64,000 nucleotides of DNA from Marispirochaeta sp. (GTDB lineage Bacteria; Spirochaetota; Spirochaetia; JC444; Marispirochaetaceae): contig NZ_OY764209.1 of the NCBI RefSeq assembly GCF_963668165.1, positions 1,984,001-2,048,000 of the forward strand, read 5' to 3'. A model generated the notes under the pieces. It did no database searches, was not told the origin of the DNA, and saw nothing but the letters and a program-made list of their open reading frames with translations. The stretch's first letter is position 1. Each line of letters starts with the position of its first letter. Positions 54,693-63,537 of the stretch are shown piece after piece. Position numbers and translations under genes: made by a program.

Positions 54693-54718
54693 ACTAAATA
54701 TCTAAGGGAGGGCCGTTC

Positions 54719-55213
54719 GTGTTGAAGACAAAGAAAAGAGACTGTATTTTTCGCAATCTTGAAGAGATCATAGCAGGGGCGGCCCTTACCATAACAATAC
54801 TCAGTATCGTTTTTAATGTAATAGTGCGGTACTTTTTTAACTGGTCTTTCAACTGGGCCGAAGAGATTGCCCCTATTGGTTTCTCCTGGGTTGTTTTTGT
54901 CGGTGCGGCTGCATGTTACAAGCGGAATATGCATATTGGTGTTGATGTTTTTGTATCGATTATTCCAGAAAAAAGCCGCAGGATACTTGAAGTCCTGATG
55001 GCTTTCGCACTGCCGGTTCTGTTTGGATATTTAACATACTTAAGTCTCATCTTCTCGTTTTCTGCCTGGAACAAACCGACAGCGGTGCTGTTGATTCCCT
55101 ATACCTGGGTTGATATTCCGGCAGCAATAGGGTTCGGATTAATGTTTATCTATTCGCTGATGGATCTGAAGAAGTTGATAAGAAAACGAATCAGAGAGGC
55201 GGAAGAACAATGA
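54719..55213 (+). CDS. TRAP transporter small membrane subunit (DctQ type)
   Basis: 164 residues with four membrane segments. The conserved FNWSFNWAEEIAPIGFSWVVFVGAA and RNMHIGVDVF motifs are present. It links DctP docking to the large subunit. Start is a GTG at 54719 with GGGAGG seven bases upstream. The stop overlaps dctM (ATGA). Confidence 0.9.
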   Translation: MLKTKKRDCIFRNLEEIIAGAALTITILSIVFNVIVRYFFNWSFNWAEEIAPIGFSWVVFVGAAACYKRNMHIGVDVFVSIIPEKSRRILEVLMAFALPVLFGYLTYLSLIFSFSAWNKPTAVLLIPYTWVDIPAAIGFGLMFIYSLMDLKKLIRKRIREAEEQ

Positions 55214-56496
55214 GTTATTTACCTGTTCTTATTATGTTCATCTTGTTCGCGCTGGGAGTACCTGTCGCATTTTCTCTCATAGCAGCTGCCATAAGCTATT
55301 TTTTATTCATAAATACATCGATGCCGATTAATCTTATCATACAGCGGCTTATCAGCAGCGCGGAATCTTTTCCCTTACTGGCGGTCCCTTTTTTTATTAC
55401 CGCCGGATCTGTTATGAATTATGCCGGTATTTCCTCCAGGCTCATGGATATGGCAGAGGTTCTTTCTGGCCATTTACGAGGCGGATTAGCCCAGGTGAAT
55501 GTTGTTTTGAGTGCGCTCATGGGCGGTATCTCAGGGTCGTCAAATGCTGATGCTGCGGTCCAGTGCAAGATCCTGGTCCCGCAAATGACCAAACGGGGAT
55601 TCGGAAAAGAATTCTCAGCAGCGATAACCGCAGCGTCATCCGTAATAAGTCCGATTATACCTCCAGGTATCGGCCTGATTATTTACGGTTTCATAGCGAA
55701 TGTGTCCATCGGTAAAATGTTTATCGCCGGATATATACCTGGTATCCTCATGTGTGTCGCGTTAATGATTGTTGTTCGCATCGTTGCCATTAAACGGCAA
55801 TATCCAACAACCAGGGATACACGAGCGAGTTTTGGCGAGATTATAAAGCAGATCGGGACCTCATCTTTTGCGTTGTTCCTGCCGTTTGGAATTATTATGG
55901 GACTTCGCTTTGGTGCCTTTACTCCCACTGAGGCGGGAGCCATGACCGTGGCATATTCTCTGGTCATCGGTTTTTTTGTGTATAAAGAACTAAAAATTGA
56001 ACATTTGCCGAAGATAATCAAAGAATCTGTTCTCGGTACAAGTTCGGTCATGCTTATTATCTGTGCGGCTTCGGCGTTTGGCTATTATATGAGCTGGGAA
56101 AGAATTCCACATACAATATCTATGTTTATAATCGGTATGACCGAGTCTCCGATACTGTTTTTACTCATAGTTAATCTGTTTCTCCTGTTCTTGGGAATGT
56201 TCATTGAGGGTACCGCTTCACTTATTATTCTGACCCCTCTTCTGGTTCCTACAGCAGTTGCCCTGGGAATTGATCCTGTGCACTTTGGAATCATTATGGT
56301 TATGAACCTTACTATCGGCGGAGTGACACCGCCATTTGGCACAATGATCTTTTTAACCAGTTCCATTCTTGAGCTGAAACCTTCAAAGGTAATAAAAGAG
56401 ACATTGCCAATGCTTGTTGCGTTAATTGGAGCATTAATGCTTGTTACGTATTCAGAGAGATTTGTGATGTATTTGCCAAATCTGATAATGAAATAA
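55210..56496 (+). CDS. TRAP transporter large membrane subunit (DctM type)
   Basis: 428 residues with about twelve membrane segments. Motifs: PLLAVPFFITAGSVMNYAGIS, SALMGGISGSSNADAA, IPPGIGLIIYG and GLRFGAFTPTEAGAMTVAYS. It carries out sodium- or proton-coupled uptake of the ligand brought by DctP. Confidence 0.93.
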   Translation: MSYLPVLIMFILFALGVPVAFSLIAAAISYFLFINTSMPINLIIQRLISSAESFPLLAVPFFITAGSVMNYAGISSRLMDMAEVLSGHLRGGLAQVNVVLSALMGGISGSSNADAAVQCKILVPQMTKRGFGKEFSAAITAASSVISPIIPPGIGLIIYGFIANVSIGKMFIAGYIPGILMCVALMIVVRIVAIKRQYPTTRDTRASFGEIIKQIGTSSFALFLPFGIIMGLRFGAFTPTEAGAMTVAYSLVIGFFVYKELKIEHLPKIIKESVLGTSSVMLIICAASAFGYYMSWERIPHTISMFIIGMTESPILFLLIVNLFLLFLGMFIEGTASLIILTPLLVPTAVALGIDPVHFGIIMVMNLTIGGVTPPFGTMIFLTSSILELKPSKVIKETLPMLVALIGALMLVTYSERFVMYLPNLIMK

Positions 56497-56518
56497 TTAA
56501 TCGGGAGAATTACTAATT

Positions 56519-57592
56519 ATGAACATGACATCCAGGGAACGTTTCCTTACAGCACTCAATGGAAAAGAACCAGACATGATCCCTATCTTCGATTACATAT
56601 ATTCCAGGCCTTTGTATAAGGAAGTACTGGGCTATATTCCTGAAGGCTATGAAGCTGAGGCGGTTATGAGGTGTTCAGCGAAAATCGGTTATGATTGTGG
56701 TGTTGTTCCATTCGGCGGACAAAGCGGTTTTCAATTGGGTGAAAGTCTGCGATATAAGGATGAATGGGGGACTACGTATGAAAAATCGGAAAACACCTGG
56801 CCGACTGATGGGCCAATAGATTTCCCAATAAAAAGTCTTGAAGATTTACGGAACTATGAGTGGCCAGACCCTGACGAGGATTGGCGTCTTGATGGAATAC
56901 GTACTGCTGTGCGGATAGCAACCGAGAACAGAATGTCTGTTCTCGGTAGTGTACGGGGGCCATTCAGTGCAGCCTGGATGCTGACAGGGTTTTCCGAGTT
57001 CCTGATAATGTTTTATGAAAACCGGGAGGTTGTTGATACTGTCCTGACAAAGGTCACTGATTTTTTTGTCCGAGGAGCCCAGAGAATGGCGGAAGCCGGG
57101 GTAGACGCAATCCAGTTTGCAGATGACTACGGGAGCAATACCGCTCCATTTTTCTCTCCTGCCCAGTTCCGTGAGATAATTCTTCCGCATACTGGAAGAT
57201 TGGTCAAGGAAATAAACAAGACCGGTGTCCCTGCAATGATGCACAGCGATGGTCATATTATGCCATTATTGGATGATCTTGTTGAAACAGGTATTTTCTC
57301 CTGTCATCCCATGGAGCGCAGTGCAGGGATGGATATACGTGAAATTAAAAGTCTTTATGGAGACCGGCTTGCATTGGTTGGGAACGTGAACAACAAAACT
57401 ACTCTGGTTTCCGGTAATGAAGAAGATATTTTAAATGAGGTTGTTGATTGTATCTCCGCAGCTGCTCCTGGGGGGGGCTATATCCTTGCTTCTGACCACA
57501 GTCTTCATGATGATATACCCAACAAAAATGTATTTGCTCTCTATAATGCGGGTAGAAAACATGGTAAATACCCGTTAAAATTACCGGAATAA
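56519..57592 (+). CDS. Uroporphyrinogen decarboxylase-family protein (methyltransferase-like)
   Basis: 357 residues of the UroD superfamily with start MTSRERFLTALNGKEPDMIP and strands VDAIQFADDYGSNTAPFFSP and VPAMMHSDGHIMPLLDDLVETG. The active residues of true UroD are not kept, and the HxDG motif is that of the corrinoid-linked or catabolic branch (MtaA/CmuA relatives). Such genes are common beside TRAP or sugar transporters and IclR-type regulators and probably act on the imported compound. The next gene starts on its stop codon (TAATG). The reaction is unknown. Confidence 0.85.
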   Translation: MNMTSRERFLTALNGKEPDMIPIFDYIYSRPLYKEVLGYIPEGYEAEAVMRCSAKIGYDCGVVPFGGQSGFQLGESLRYKDEWGTTYEKSENTWPTDGPIDFPIKSLEDLRNYEWPDPDEDWRLDGIRTAVRIATENRMSVLGSVRGPFSAAWMLTGFSEFLIMFYENREVVDTVLTKVTDFFVRGAQRMAEAGVDAIQFADDYGSNTAPFFSPAQFREIILPHTGRLVKEINKTGVPAMMHSDGHIMPLLDDLVETGIFSCHPMERSAGMDIREIKSLYGDRLALVGNVNNKTTLVSGNEEDILNEVVDCISAAAPGGGYILASDHSLHDDIPNKNVFALYNAGRKHGKYPLKLPE

Positions 57593-58410
57593 TGAGAAAA
57601 TATAATGTTCCGGCTCTGGACAGGGCCCTTGATATCATTGAATACCTGGGCTCTGTAAATGATGCGTGTCCCTTGAAAGTTATCAGCAAAGATACGGGAA
57701 AAAGTCCGAGTGAATTATTTCGTATCCTGGACTGTCTGGTGCGCCGCGGGTATGTAAAGAAAGATTCCAAGACCAATAATTATACTCTTTCTCTCAAATT
57801 ATACAGTGTTACAAACAATGTTCCTTTTGTAAAAAGACTTGTGGCTGCGGCTACGGAGCCGATGAGTCTTCTTACGAAACAGGTAGGAGAATCTTGCCAT
57901 ATTTCCGTGCTGGAAGGGAGTGACCTGGTGGTTCTGTATGAGCAGGAAGGTATTTTCCCTGTCCATATTCATGCACGTCCCGGCGCACGGATTCCAGTTT
58001 CCATGACTTCCTCCGGAAAGGTTTTACTGGCTTTGAAGGACGAGACCGAACAGAGAAACATTCTTGCTGGAGATAAAAACTATAACGATGAGAGCGCAGT
58101 TTTCCAGCAGTATTTTCACAGTGAAGTCAGTCACTTACACGGCAGTCTTTCATATGTGCTGGCTCCTGAGAAGTTAGCATCTATTGGGCTGGATATTATC
58201 GCGCCAGTCAGGCTTTTTGAAGATTCATATGCCGCACTGACTTTGTCATGCCTGGAACTGCAGAATAACCGGAAAAACAGGAAAGAAATTAAAGAGTTGC
58301 AGCATTTAACAGAACAGGCGGCTGCTTCGATTGAAGAACTCCTCGGCTACGCGGTCGACAAAAACACCTGCGGATCAGAGGATGCCGATTTCTTACTTCC
58401 TGATACCTAA
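57592..58410 (+). CDS. IclR-family transcriptional regulator
   Basis: 272 residues. A winged helix (about 1-70: ALDRALDIIEYLGS...SPSELFRILDCLVRRGYVKKD) and an IclR ligand domain (about 85-255: CHISVLEGSDLVVLYEQEG, GARIPVSMTSSGKVLLA) are clear. It probably controls the TRAP-UroD operon, of which it is the last gene, in response to the transported acid or a breakdown product. It runs 18 bases into the end of the opposite gene. Confidence 0.9.
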   Translation: MRKYNVPALDRALDIIEYLGSVNDACPLKVISKDTGKSPSELFRILDCLVRRGYVKKDSKTNNYTLSLKLYSVTNNVPFVKRLVAAATEPMSLLTKQVGESCHISVLEGSDLVVLYEQEGIFPVHIHARPGARIPVSMTSSGKVLLALKDETEQRNILAGDKNYNDESAVFQQYFHSEVSHLHGSLSYVLAPEKLASIGLDIIAPVRLFEDSYAALTLSCLELQNNRKNRKEIKELQHLTEQAAASIEELLGYAVDKNTCGSEDADFLLPDT

Positions 58411-59799
58411 CCTGACTGCAAGCCGCGATGGATACAATGAGATCTTTTTCAGCATCCGGAGAGATATCCGGATATGCTGGATATCACGGGTGTTTAATTG
58501 TCGCTTACTGTATATTTCGGTTTCGGCGGCATGGATGATTTTGTGTATTGCGTCTCCGGTATCTGGGAAGCTGTGAATAAGCCGTTGCCCATACTCGGCA
58601 AGCGTTTCTGTTGTCCTTCGCGATATACCGGAGGTCTGTCCCCATCGGTATAAACGTCGCAAACCGGAAATCCCATGGCCAGGATTTCCTTTGGACAGAA
58701 AGGCCTCCGGTATTTTACGAAAGACAGTTAAAAATTTCCTAAATTGCCAGATAGCATGCAGCAACAATGTGCGAAGAAATTCAATAAAAGAGTATTGTTC
58801 CTGATTTGAGTCTTGTTCAGAAAGCACGAAGTGAATGAACCGTGACAGCAGATATATCGCCATTACTGCAAAAAGAAGAATGAGAATTCCCAGAAACCCG
58901 ATCATAAGAATTTCCTCGAAGAGCTGCGCCCAAAACCCCGGTTCCTGCGGAGGCCCGGCAGAGATTTCTCCAGATGCAGGTTCGCCGGACAATACCGACT
59001 GAGACCTTGCTGCACGGGGTGAGAAAAGAAAACGCAATAATGCGACCAAATACGGCCGTAATGGTTTTGTTCCTTCCTGCAGGGCGGAATAAATGCTCTC
59101 GGCAGCGTTAACCATTACCGGATACAACACGATACCTGCGGCGCCAAGCAGAAGAAAACCGCCGATAAAGAGTATGAAATGCCCCGCGAAGGATGAGCTA
59201 TGAATGAAGGCAGGATCGTTCCTGTCGTTACGGGCGGCATAGACCGCCAGCATGCCAAATACCAGATAGCCGGTTACAAAAGCGATTGAATCGGGATCTT
59301 CAAGCTGTAATCCCATACGCAGGAAATAGATGGAAAAAATCAGCAGAAGGCCCGCGTCGAATCGGCCAATGGTCCTGCGATAGTTTGCATGATGTATGCC
59401 GATATTCCTGCCTCGAAGCCATAGAAACAGGCTCCAGCCGAGGATAAGAGTAAAAGCAAACCATTCTCCGGGGCTGTTGATGCGACTGTATGCTTCAAGA
59501 AAATACGGCAGGCCTTCAGCTGACGAAAATGACAGTCCGGTATATGACTTCAGGATAAAACACAGAGAGGTGAAAAAGCCGATGCTGTGTATGATTAATG
59601 CTGTCAGACGCCTCCGTTTGAATTTCGTCATCATCATTGAAAGCAGCATGGCGCTGATCAGCGATAAGGCAGACGGCAGCAGGGGCAGGCGATCCTGGCC
59701 GGGAATTAAAAAGAATATAGAAGCAAGTATATACCACCGGCATATTTCCATCCCGGCGCTGGGTAGGCGCACCAGGAGCTTCCGATCCTTAACGGACAT
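58393..59799 (-). CDS. Membrane protein of the second MoxR/DUF58 operon (DUF4129-like C-terminus)
   Basis: 468 residues with about nine to ten hydrophobic segments, in two groups separated by a polar Pro/Ser-rich loop near residues 275-305. The cytoplasmic end resembles DUF4129 (RRTTETLAEYGQRLIHSFPDTGDAIHKII). It takes the position of the transglutaminase-membrane protein of the first MoxR operon but has no transglutaminase domain. ATG at 59799 has CGGGAG upstream and overlaps the DUF58 gene; a longer open frame to 59919 would overlap it far more. Confidence 0.75.
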   Translation of the reverse strand: MSVKDRKLLVRLPSAGMEICRWYILASIFFLIPGQDRLPLLPSALSLISAMLLSMMMTKFKRRRLTALIIHSIGFFTSLCFILKSYTGLSFSSAEGLPYFLEAYSRINSPGEWFAFTLILGWSLFLWLRGRNIGIHHANYRRTIGRFDAGLLLIFSIYFLRMGLQLEDPDSIAFVTGYLVFGMLAVYAARNDRNDPAFIHSSSFAGHFILFIGGFLLLGAAGIVLYPVMVNAAESIYSALQEGTKPLRPYLVALLRFLFSPRAARSQSVLSGEPASGEISAGPPQEPGFWAQLFEEILMIGFLGILILLFAVMAIYLLSRFIHFVLSEQDSNQEQYSFIEFLRTLLLHAIWQFRKFLTVFRKIPEAFLSKGNPGHGISGLRRLYRWGQTSGISRRTTETLAEYGQRLIHSFPDTGDAIHKIIHAAETEIYSKRQLNTRDIQHIRISLRMLKKISLYPSRLAVRLGIRK

Positions 59800-61033
59800 G
59801 GACCAACTCCCGAGCGGGGTAGACCGGAAATCCACGCCAGAATACTGGTTCGATGATGCCGGGGGGAGCATTGACTTCTTCGCCAGCTTCGTCGTTTTCC
59901 GGGGTATGACAGAATACAAGGAGTACCTGTCTTCTGCGGGGAAGTCCTTCCGAAAGGGTATCCGCTATGCTTTCACGTGCCTGCAGCGCACTGTAAACAA
60001 GGCCAAGATCATCTCGATCGATAATCTTCAGCAGTTTGTCCATTTTTCCGGCTGCCCCGTACTCGATACGGGCCAGCAGCCCAAGCAGGTGCCCCAGGTG
60101 TTCCGGTCCTCGTCCAATTGGAAGAATGCTGTTTTCGGCACCAGAAACTGCTGCATTGGTGACCAGACCGAAGGAAGCCCCGGTTTCCATGAGTACAGCT
60201 GCAAGGGTTCCTACGGTTTCGATAATCTGTTCAAAATCGTCAATGTGCTCGGGGAAAGAAAAATCCGAAGCATCAAAGGCGAGCAGAACTTTACGGTGAG
60301 ATGTTGGTTCGTAAAGTTTTTCCTGCAACTTGCCGAGCCTGGCACTGGCTTTCCAGTGTATATTCCTTGCTGGTCTGTCCCCGCTGTAATCTCTGGTTCC
60401 GGCGTACCAGGCAGGATCATCAACCGGGCCTTTTAAGGGGTGGATACCGAAAAACTCCTGAAAGGGTATCGACAGAGGCATCAATTCCCCCTGCCGCGGA
60501 TATACGATTATTTCTCTGCTATGGGTAAGTGTTTTTTGCCGTGTATGCAGGCCCAGGAGGTCTCCGGAACGTAATTGTATGTTCCCCAGAGAAGCTGTTC
60601 CCCGTTTTCTGGCCCTCACCCTCCAGGTCCGTTCGCATTTTTCGAAGGAGAGCAGCCGGGTCTCGCCGGTGAAATCATTTTCCTCTCCACTGTCCAGTAA
60701 CGCGGGGGTCCCCAGTTCCAGTCCTGCGATTACCGGCAGCAGCTTGTGATTATCCAGGGAAATCGAGAGATTAAGACAATCGCCGGGAAACAGACGGTCC
60801 GTATCTATATGTATCTCGGTTTTCAGTCTGAACAGGGCGGCCCTGCTCCATAGCCGGGTTCCAAGTCCAATGATCAGTACACCCCCTGCAGGCAGGGCCA
60901 GATTAAAGTTCTGCTGTACCAGGGCAATAAAGAAAACGAGAAAAACAAGGCCCAGGCTTAGTCCCAGGGAGAATATACTGGATATGTAGTTGCCCTGCTG
61001 CGGAGACAGGGCAGATGAGTCCTGATCACCCAT
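59789..61033 (-). CDS. DUF58 domain protein (second copy)
   Basis: 414 residues. Two membrane segments near residues 20-60, then the DUF58 hallmark WYAGTRDYSGDRPARNIHWKASARLGKLQEK (about residues 200-230) and a vWA-like end (KVLLAFDASDFS). It pairs with the MoxR encoded five bases upstream. Function is inferred as chaperone-dependent assembly of surface or periplasmic complexes. Confidence 0.85.
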   Translation of the reverse strand: MGDQDSSALSPQQGNYISSIFSLGLSLGLVFLVFFIALVQQNFNLALPAGGVLIIGLGTRLWSRAALFRLKTEIHIDTDRLFPGDCLNLSISLDNHKLLPVIAGLELGTPALLDSGEENDFTGETRLLSFEKCERTWRVRARKRGTASLGNIQLRSGDLLGLHTRQKTLTHSREIIVYPRQGELMPLSIPFQEFFGIHPLKGPVDDPAWYAGTRDYSGDRPARNIHWKASARLGKLQEKLYEPTSHRKVLLAFDASDFSFPEHIDDFEQIIETVGTLAAVLMETGASFGLVTNAAVSGAENSILPIGRGPEHLGHLLGLLARIEYGAAGKMDKLLKIIDRDDLGLVYSALQARESIADTLSEGLPRRRQVLLVFCHTPENDEAGEEVNAPPGIIEPVFWRGFPVYPARELVHVR

Positions 61034-61038
61034 GGCTT

Positions 61039-61974
61039 TTATACCGGTACGGGAACCGCCACGGCGGAGAGTACTTCCCTGAGGATTTCCTGCGCGCTGG
61101 CTCCCCGGGTTCTCTCGCTGTGAAGCACGATAATTCGATGCTCCAGAACCGGGCCGGCGAGTTCCTTGATGTCGTCAGGGAGTACGTAGTCCCGTTCCCG
61201 CAGGACTGCCAGCCCCTGGGCGGCCCGCATTATGCCGATCGCGCCCCGGGGACTGACACCGAAGCGGACTTTTGGGTGCCGGCGGGTTGCGGCCACAATA
61301 TCTGCTATGTACTCCCGTACCGCGGCAGAGATGGTAATCGTGCTTCGTTCATGCTGCAGCTCCGTAATTCGTTCCGGGTGTATGACCGGTTTCAGGCTCT
61401 CCAGGGGATCATCCTGCTGAAAGCGTTCCAGTATCCGGATTTCTTCCTCTCTGGAGGGGTATCCCAGATCGATGCGCATCAGAAAGCGGTCCAGCTGAGC
61501 CTCTGGAAGCGGGAAGGTCCCGTCCATCTCTATGGGGTTCTGGGTGGCGATAACAAAAAAGGGTTTCGGCAGCTGCATGGTGTTTCCGTCTACAGTGACC
61601 TGAAACTCTCCCATGCTTTCAAGAAGACTTGACTGGGTTCGGGGAATGGTACGGTTTATTTCGTCCGCCAGCAGCACATTGCACATTATCGGCCCTGGAT
61701 GGAACACGAAATTACCGCTTTTTTGATCATACACGGAAAATCCGGTAATATCCGCAGGCAGCAGGTCCGGAGTAAACTGAATCCTTCTGAAACTGCCGTC
61801 AATACTCTTTGCCAGGGATTTTGCCATCAGGGTTTTGCCCAGGCCGGGAACATCTTCCAGCAGCACATGTCCTTCCGCAAGCAAGGCGACGGTCAACAGC
61901 TCCATGGCACGCTGTTTGCCCACCACCACTCTGGCTGTATTCTCTGCCAGCATGGTGAATTCATTATGACTCAC
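61039..61974 (-). CDS. MoxR-family AAA ATPase (second copy)
   Basis: 311 residues with canonical motifs: Walker A EDVPGLGKTLMAKSLA, Walker B NVLLADEINRTIPRTQSSLLE, sensor 1 VIATQNPIEMDGTFPLPEAQLDRF, sensor 2 region GVSPRGAIGIMRAAQ. A typical MoxR of the APE2220 or MRP branch. It is the first gene of the operon with the DUF58 protein and membrane protein. Confidence 0.92.
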   Translation of the reverse strand: MSHNEFTMLAENTARVVVGKQRAMELLTVALLAEGHVLLEDVPGLGKTLMAKSLAKSIDGSFRRIQFTPDLLPADITGFSVYDQKSGNFVFHPGPIMCNVLLADEINRTIPRTQSSLLESMGEFQVTVDGNTMQLPKPFFVIATQNPIEMDGTFPLPEAQLDRFLMRIDLGYPSREEEIRILERFQQDDPLESLKPVIHPERITELQHERSTITISAAVREYIADIVAATRRHPKVRFGVSPRGAIGIMRAAQGLAVLRERDYVLPDDIKELAGPVLEHRIIVLHSERTRGASAQEILREVLSAVAVPVPV

Positions 61975-62082
61975 ATGGGCTCCTTGAAGTGTTATTGTGT
62001 GGCTTGAGTATCGGGAGAATAATAAAAAGTTTCAATCCCCGATAAATATTGATCTTTATTGTAAGAAATGTCGATAAAGAAT

Positions 62083-62110
62083 TTGACAGAATAGATATTT
62101 TGGCTATATA
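62083..62110 (+). promoter_or_regulatory. Probable sigma-70 promoter of the CheY-like operon
   Basis: TTGACA at 62083-62088 and TATATA at 62105-62110 with a 16-base spacer, 13 bases before the start codon. Good match to the consensus, though the leader would be short. Confidence 0.55.
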
Positions 62111-62123
62111 GTTAAGGTGATTT

Positions 62124-62516
62124 ATGGACCAAAAACATGTGCTTATAGTTGAAGATGAATTTATTGTTGCCGTAGACCTGAGGGGGACCCTGGAACGGCG
62201 GGGTTTCTCGGTAGCCGGGATCATTAACACAGGGATTGGAGCTGTGGAGTTTATCCGTAAAAACGGAAAGGCAGACTGCATATTGATGGATGTCAGCCTG
62301 AAGGGAGAAATAACAGGTATTGAGGCTGCCGCTGAAATTCACAAAGAATGCCCCGTACCCGTTATCTTCCTGACCGCCCATAACACCCTTCCCGGTGTTC
62401 AGGCTGGAATACAAGAGCCTCTCTGCAGGCTTGTTGCCAAGCCCTTCGATGAGCAAGAGCTTATCAGGGTAATTGAAACCTTGATCCAGGAGACAAGGTC
62501 CGAATGTTATGAATAG
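62124..62516 (+). CDS. CheY-like response regulator
   Basis: 130 residues, a single receiver domain. Acidic pocket EDE near residues 9-11, phospho-acceptor Asp in CILMDVSLKG, Thr in VIFLTAHNT and Lys in LVAKPFDEQEL. The type resembles regulators used with HisKA_2 or HWE kinases. It has no output domain. The stop overlaps the next gene by 8 bases. Confidence 0.9.
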   Translation: MDQKHVLIVEDEFIVAVDLRGTLERRGFSVAGIINTGIGAVEFIRKNGKADCILMDVSLKGEITGIEAAAEIHKECPVPVIFLTAHNTLPGVQAGIQEPLCRLVAKPFDEQELIRVIETLIQETRSECYE

Positions 62517-63537
62517 CAGAAATAGTCGGTATTTTTTCATTGCAATTTTTATTCTTCTCGCAGTACTTGCCGGGGGTGTATTTGCTCAAGAGGGCGGCCC
62601 CGCACGGATTCTGCACATCATGAGCTATCATGCTCAGTGGCCCTGGAACAATGAACAGTTAGCCGGGTTCAGGGCAGGACTTGCAATTCCTGACGCGGAG
62701 ATCAGAATTGTAGAGCTCGATGCAAAGCGTCAAAGCTCTCCGGAGCAGATTGAGGCAGCCGGGCGCTCGGCCTTGAAGATAATCTCTGAGTGGAAACCCG
62801 ATCTGATTTATCTGAGCGACGATGACGCCCTGGATTATATGATAGCAAACTATCACCGGTCGGATATTCCTGTTGTTTTCAGTGGAATAAATGCCCCTGC
62901 CGAGGCAATCCCCCAGTTCATGCGGGCCTGGACTACCGGTGTTCTTGAGATAGAGCATGCTCTGGCTTCCATACGGCTGCTTCAGGCCATACAGCCGGCT
63001 GTACGAAAGCTGGCGATTGTTACAGATGAGAGCTCCATGTGGGATCCCGTTGTACGAAGATTACGGGAAGTAGATGCCCAGCTTCCAGAAATTGAGATTG
63101 TCCGCTGGGATATTATCCGGAGTTTCGAGGAATACAAACGGAGAATTCTGGAGTATCAGAATACGGTTGATGCAATAGGCCTTCTGGGGATATTCCTGTT
63201 TAAAGACATGGCCGGTTCCAATGTCTCCTACACCGATGTGCTGCGCTGGACTGCAGAGAACAGCAATTTACCGGACTTTACCTACTGGAAGGATAGAATC
63301 CAGTACGGGACCCTCTGTTCAGTAACGGTTTCAGGTTATGAGCAGGGGATCGTAGCCGGACGCAAGGCCCGGGAAATTTTACTGGGGAACAGGTCCCCGG
63401 AGGATATCCCAATCAACGCGACTCTTAAGGGCGAACCGGTGATCAGTCTGGCAAGAGCCAGGTCCCTGGGAATATCCTTACGAAGCGATCTGCTGTTATC
63501 GTCGGAGATTTTTACCGATTATGCCTGGAATGACTAA
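62509..63537 (+). CDS. ABC_sub_bind-family periplasmic protein, probable ligand sensor
   Basis: 342 residues. A signal peptide (about 1-25, GGVFAQEG) is followed by a bilobed fold like PF04392 (ARILHIMSYHAQWPWNNEQLAGFRAGL, SDIPVVFSGINAPAE, LAIVTDESSMWDPVVRRLREV). In spirochaetes and proteobacteria this fold often serves as the input of a signal pathway, here between a CheY-like protein and a membrane sensor. No permease gene is near. The ligand is unknown. Confidence 0.78.
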   Translation: MNSRNSRYFFIAIFILLAVLAGGVFAQEGGPARILHIMSYHAQWPWNNEQLAGFRAGLAIPDAEIRIVELDAKRQSSPEQIEAAGRSALKIISEWKPDLIYLSDDDALDYMIANYHRSDIPVVFSGINAPAEAIPQFMRAWTTGVLEIEHALASIRLLQAIQPAVRKLAIVTDESSMWDPVVRRLREVDAQLPEIEIVRWDIIRSFEEYKRRILEYQNTVDAIGLLGIFLFKDMAGSNVSYTDVLRWTAENSNLPDFTYWKDRIQYGTLCSVTVSGYEQGIVAGRKAREILLGNRSPEDIPINATLKGEPVISLARARSLGISLRSDLLLSSEIFTDYAWND

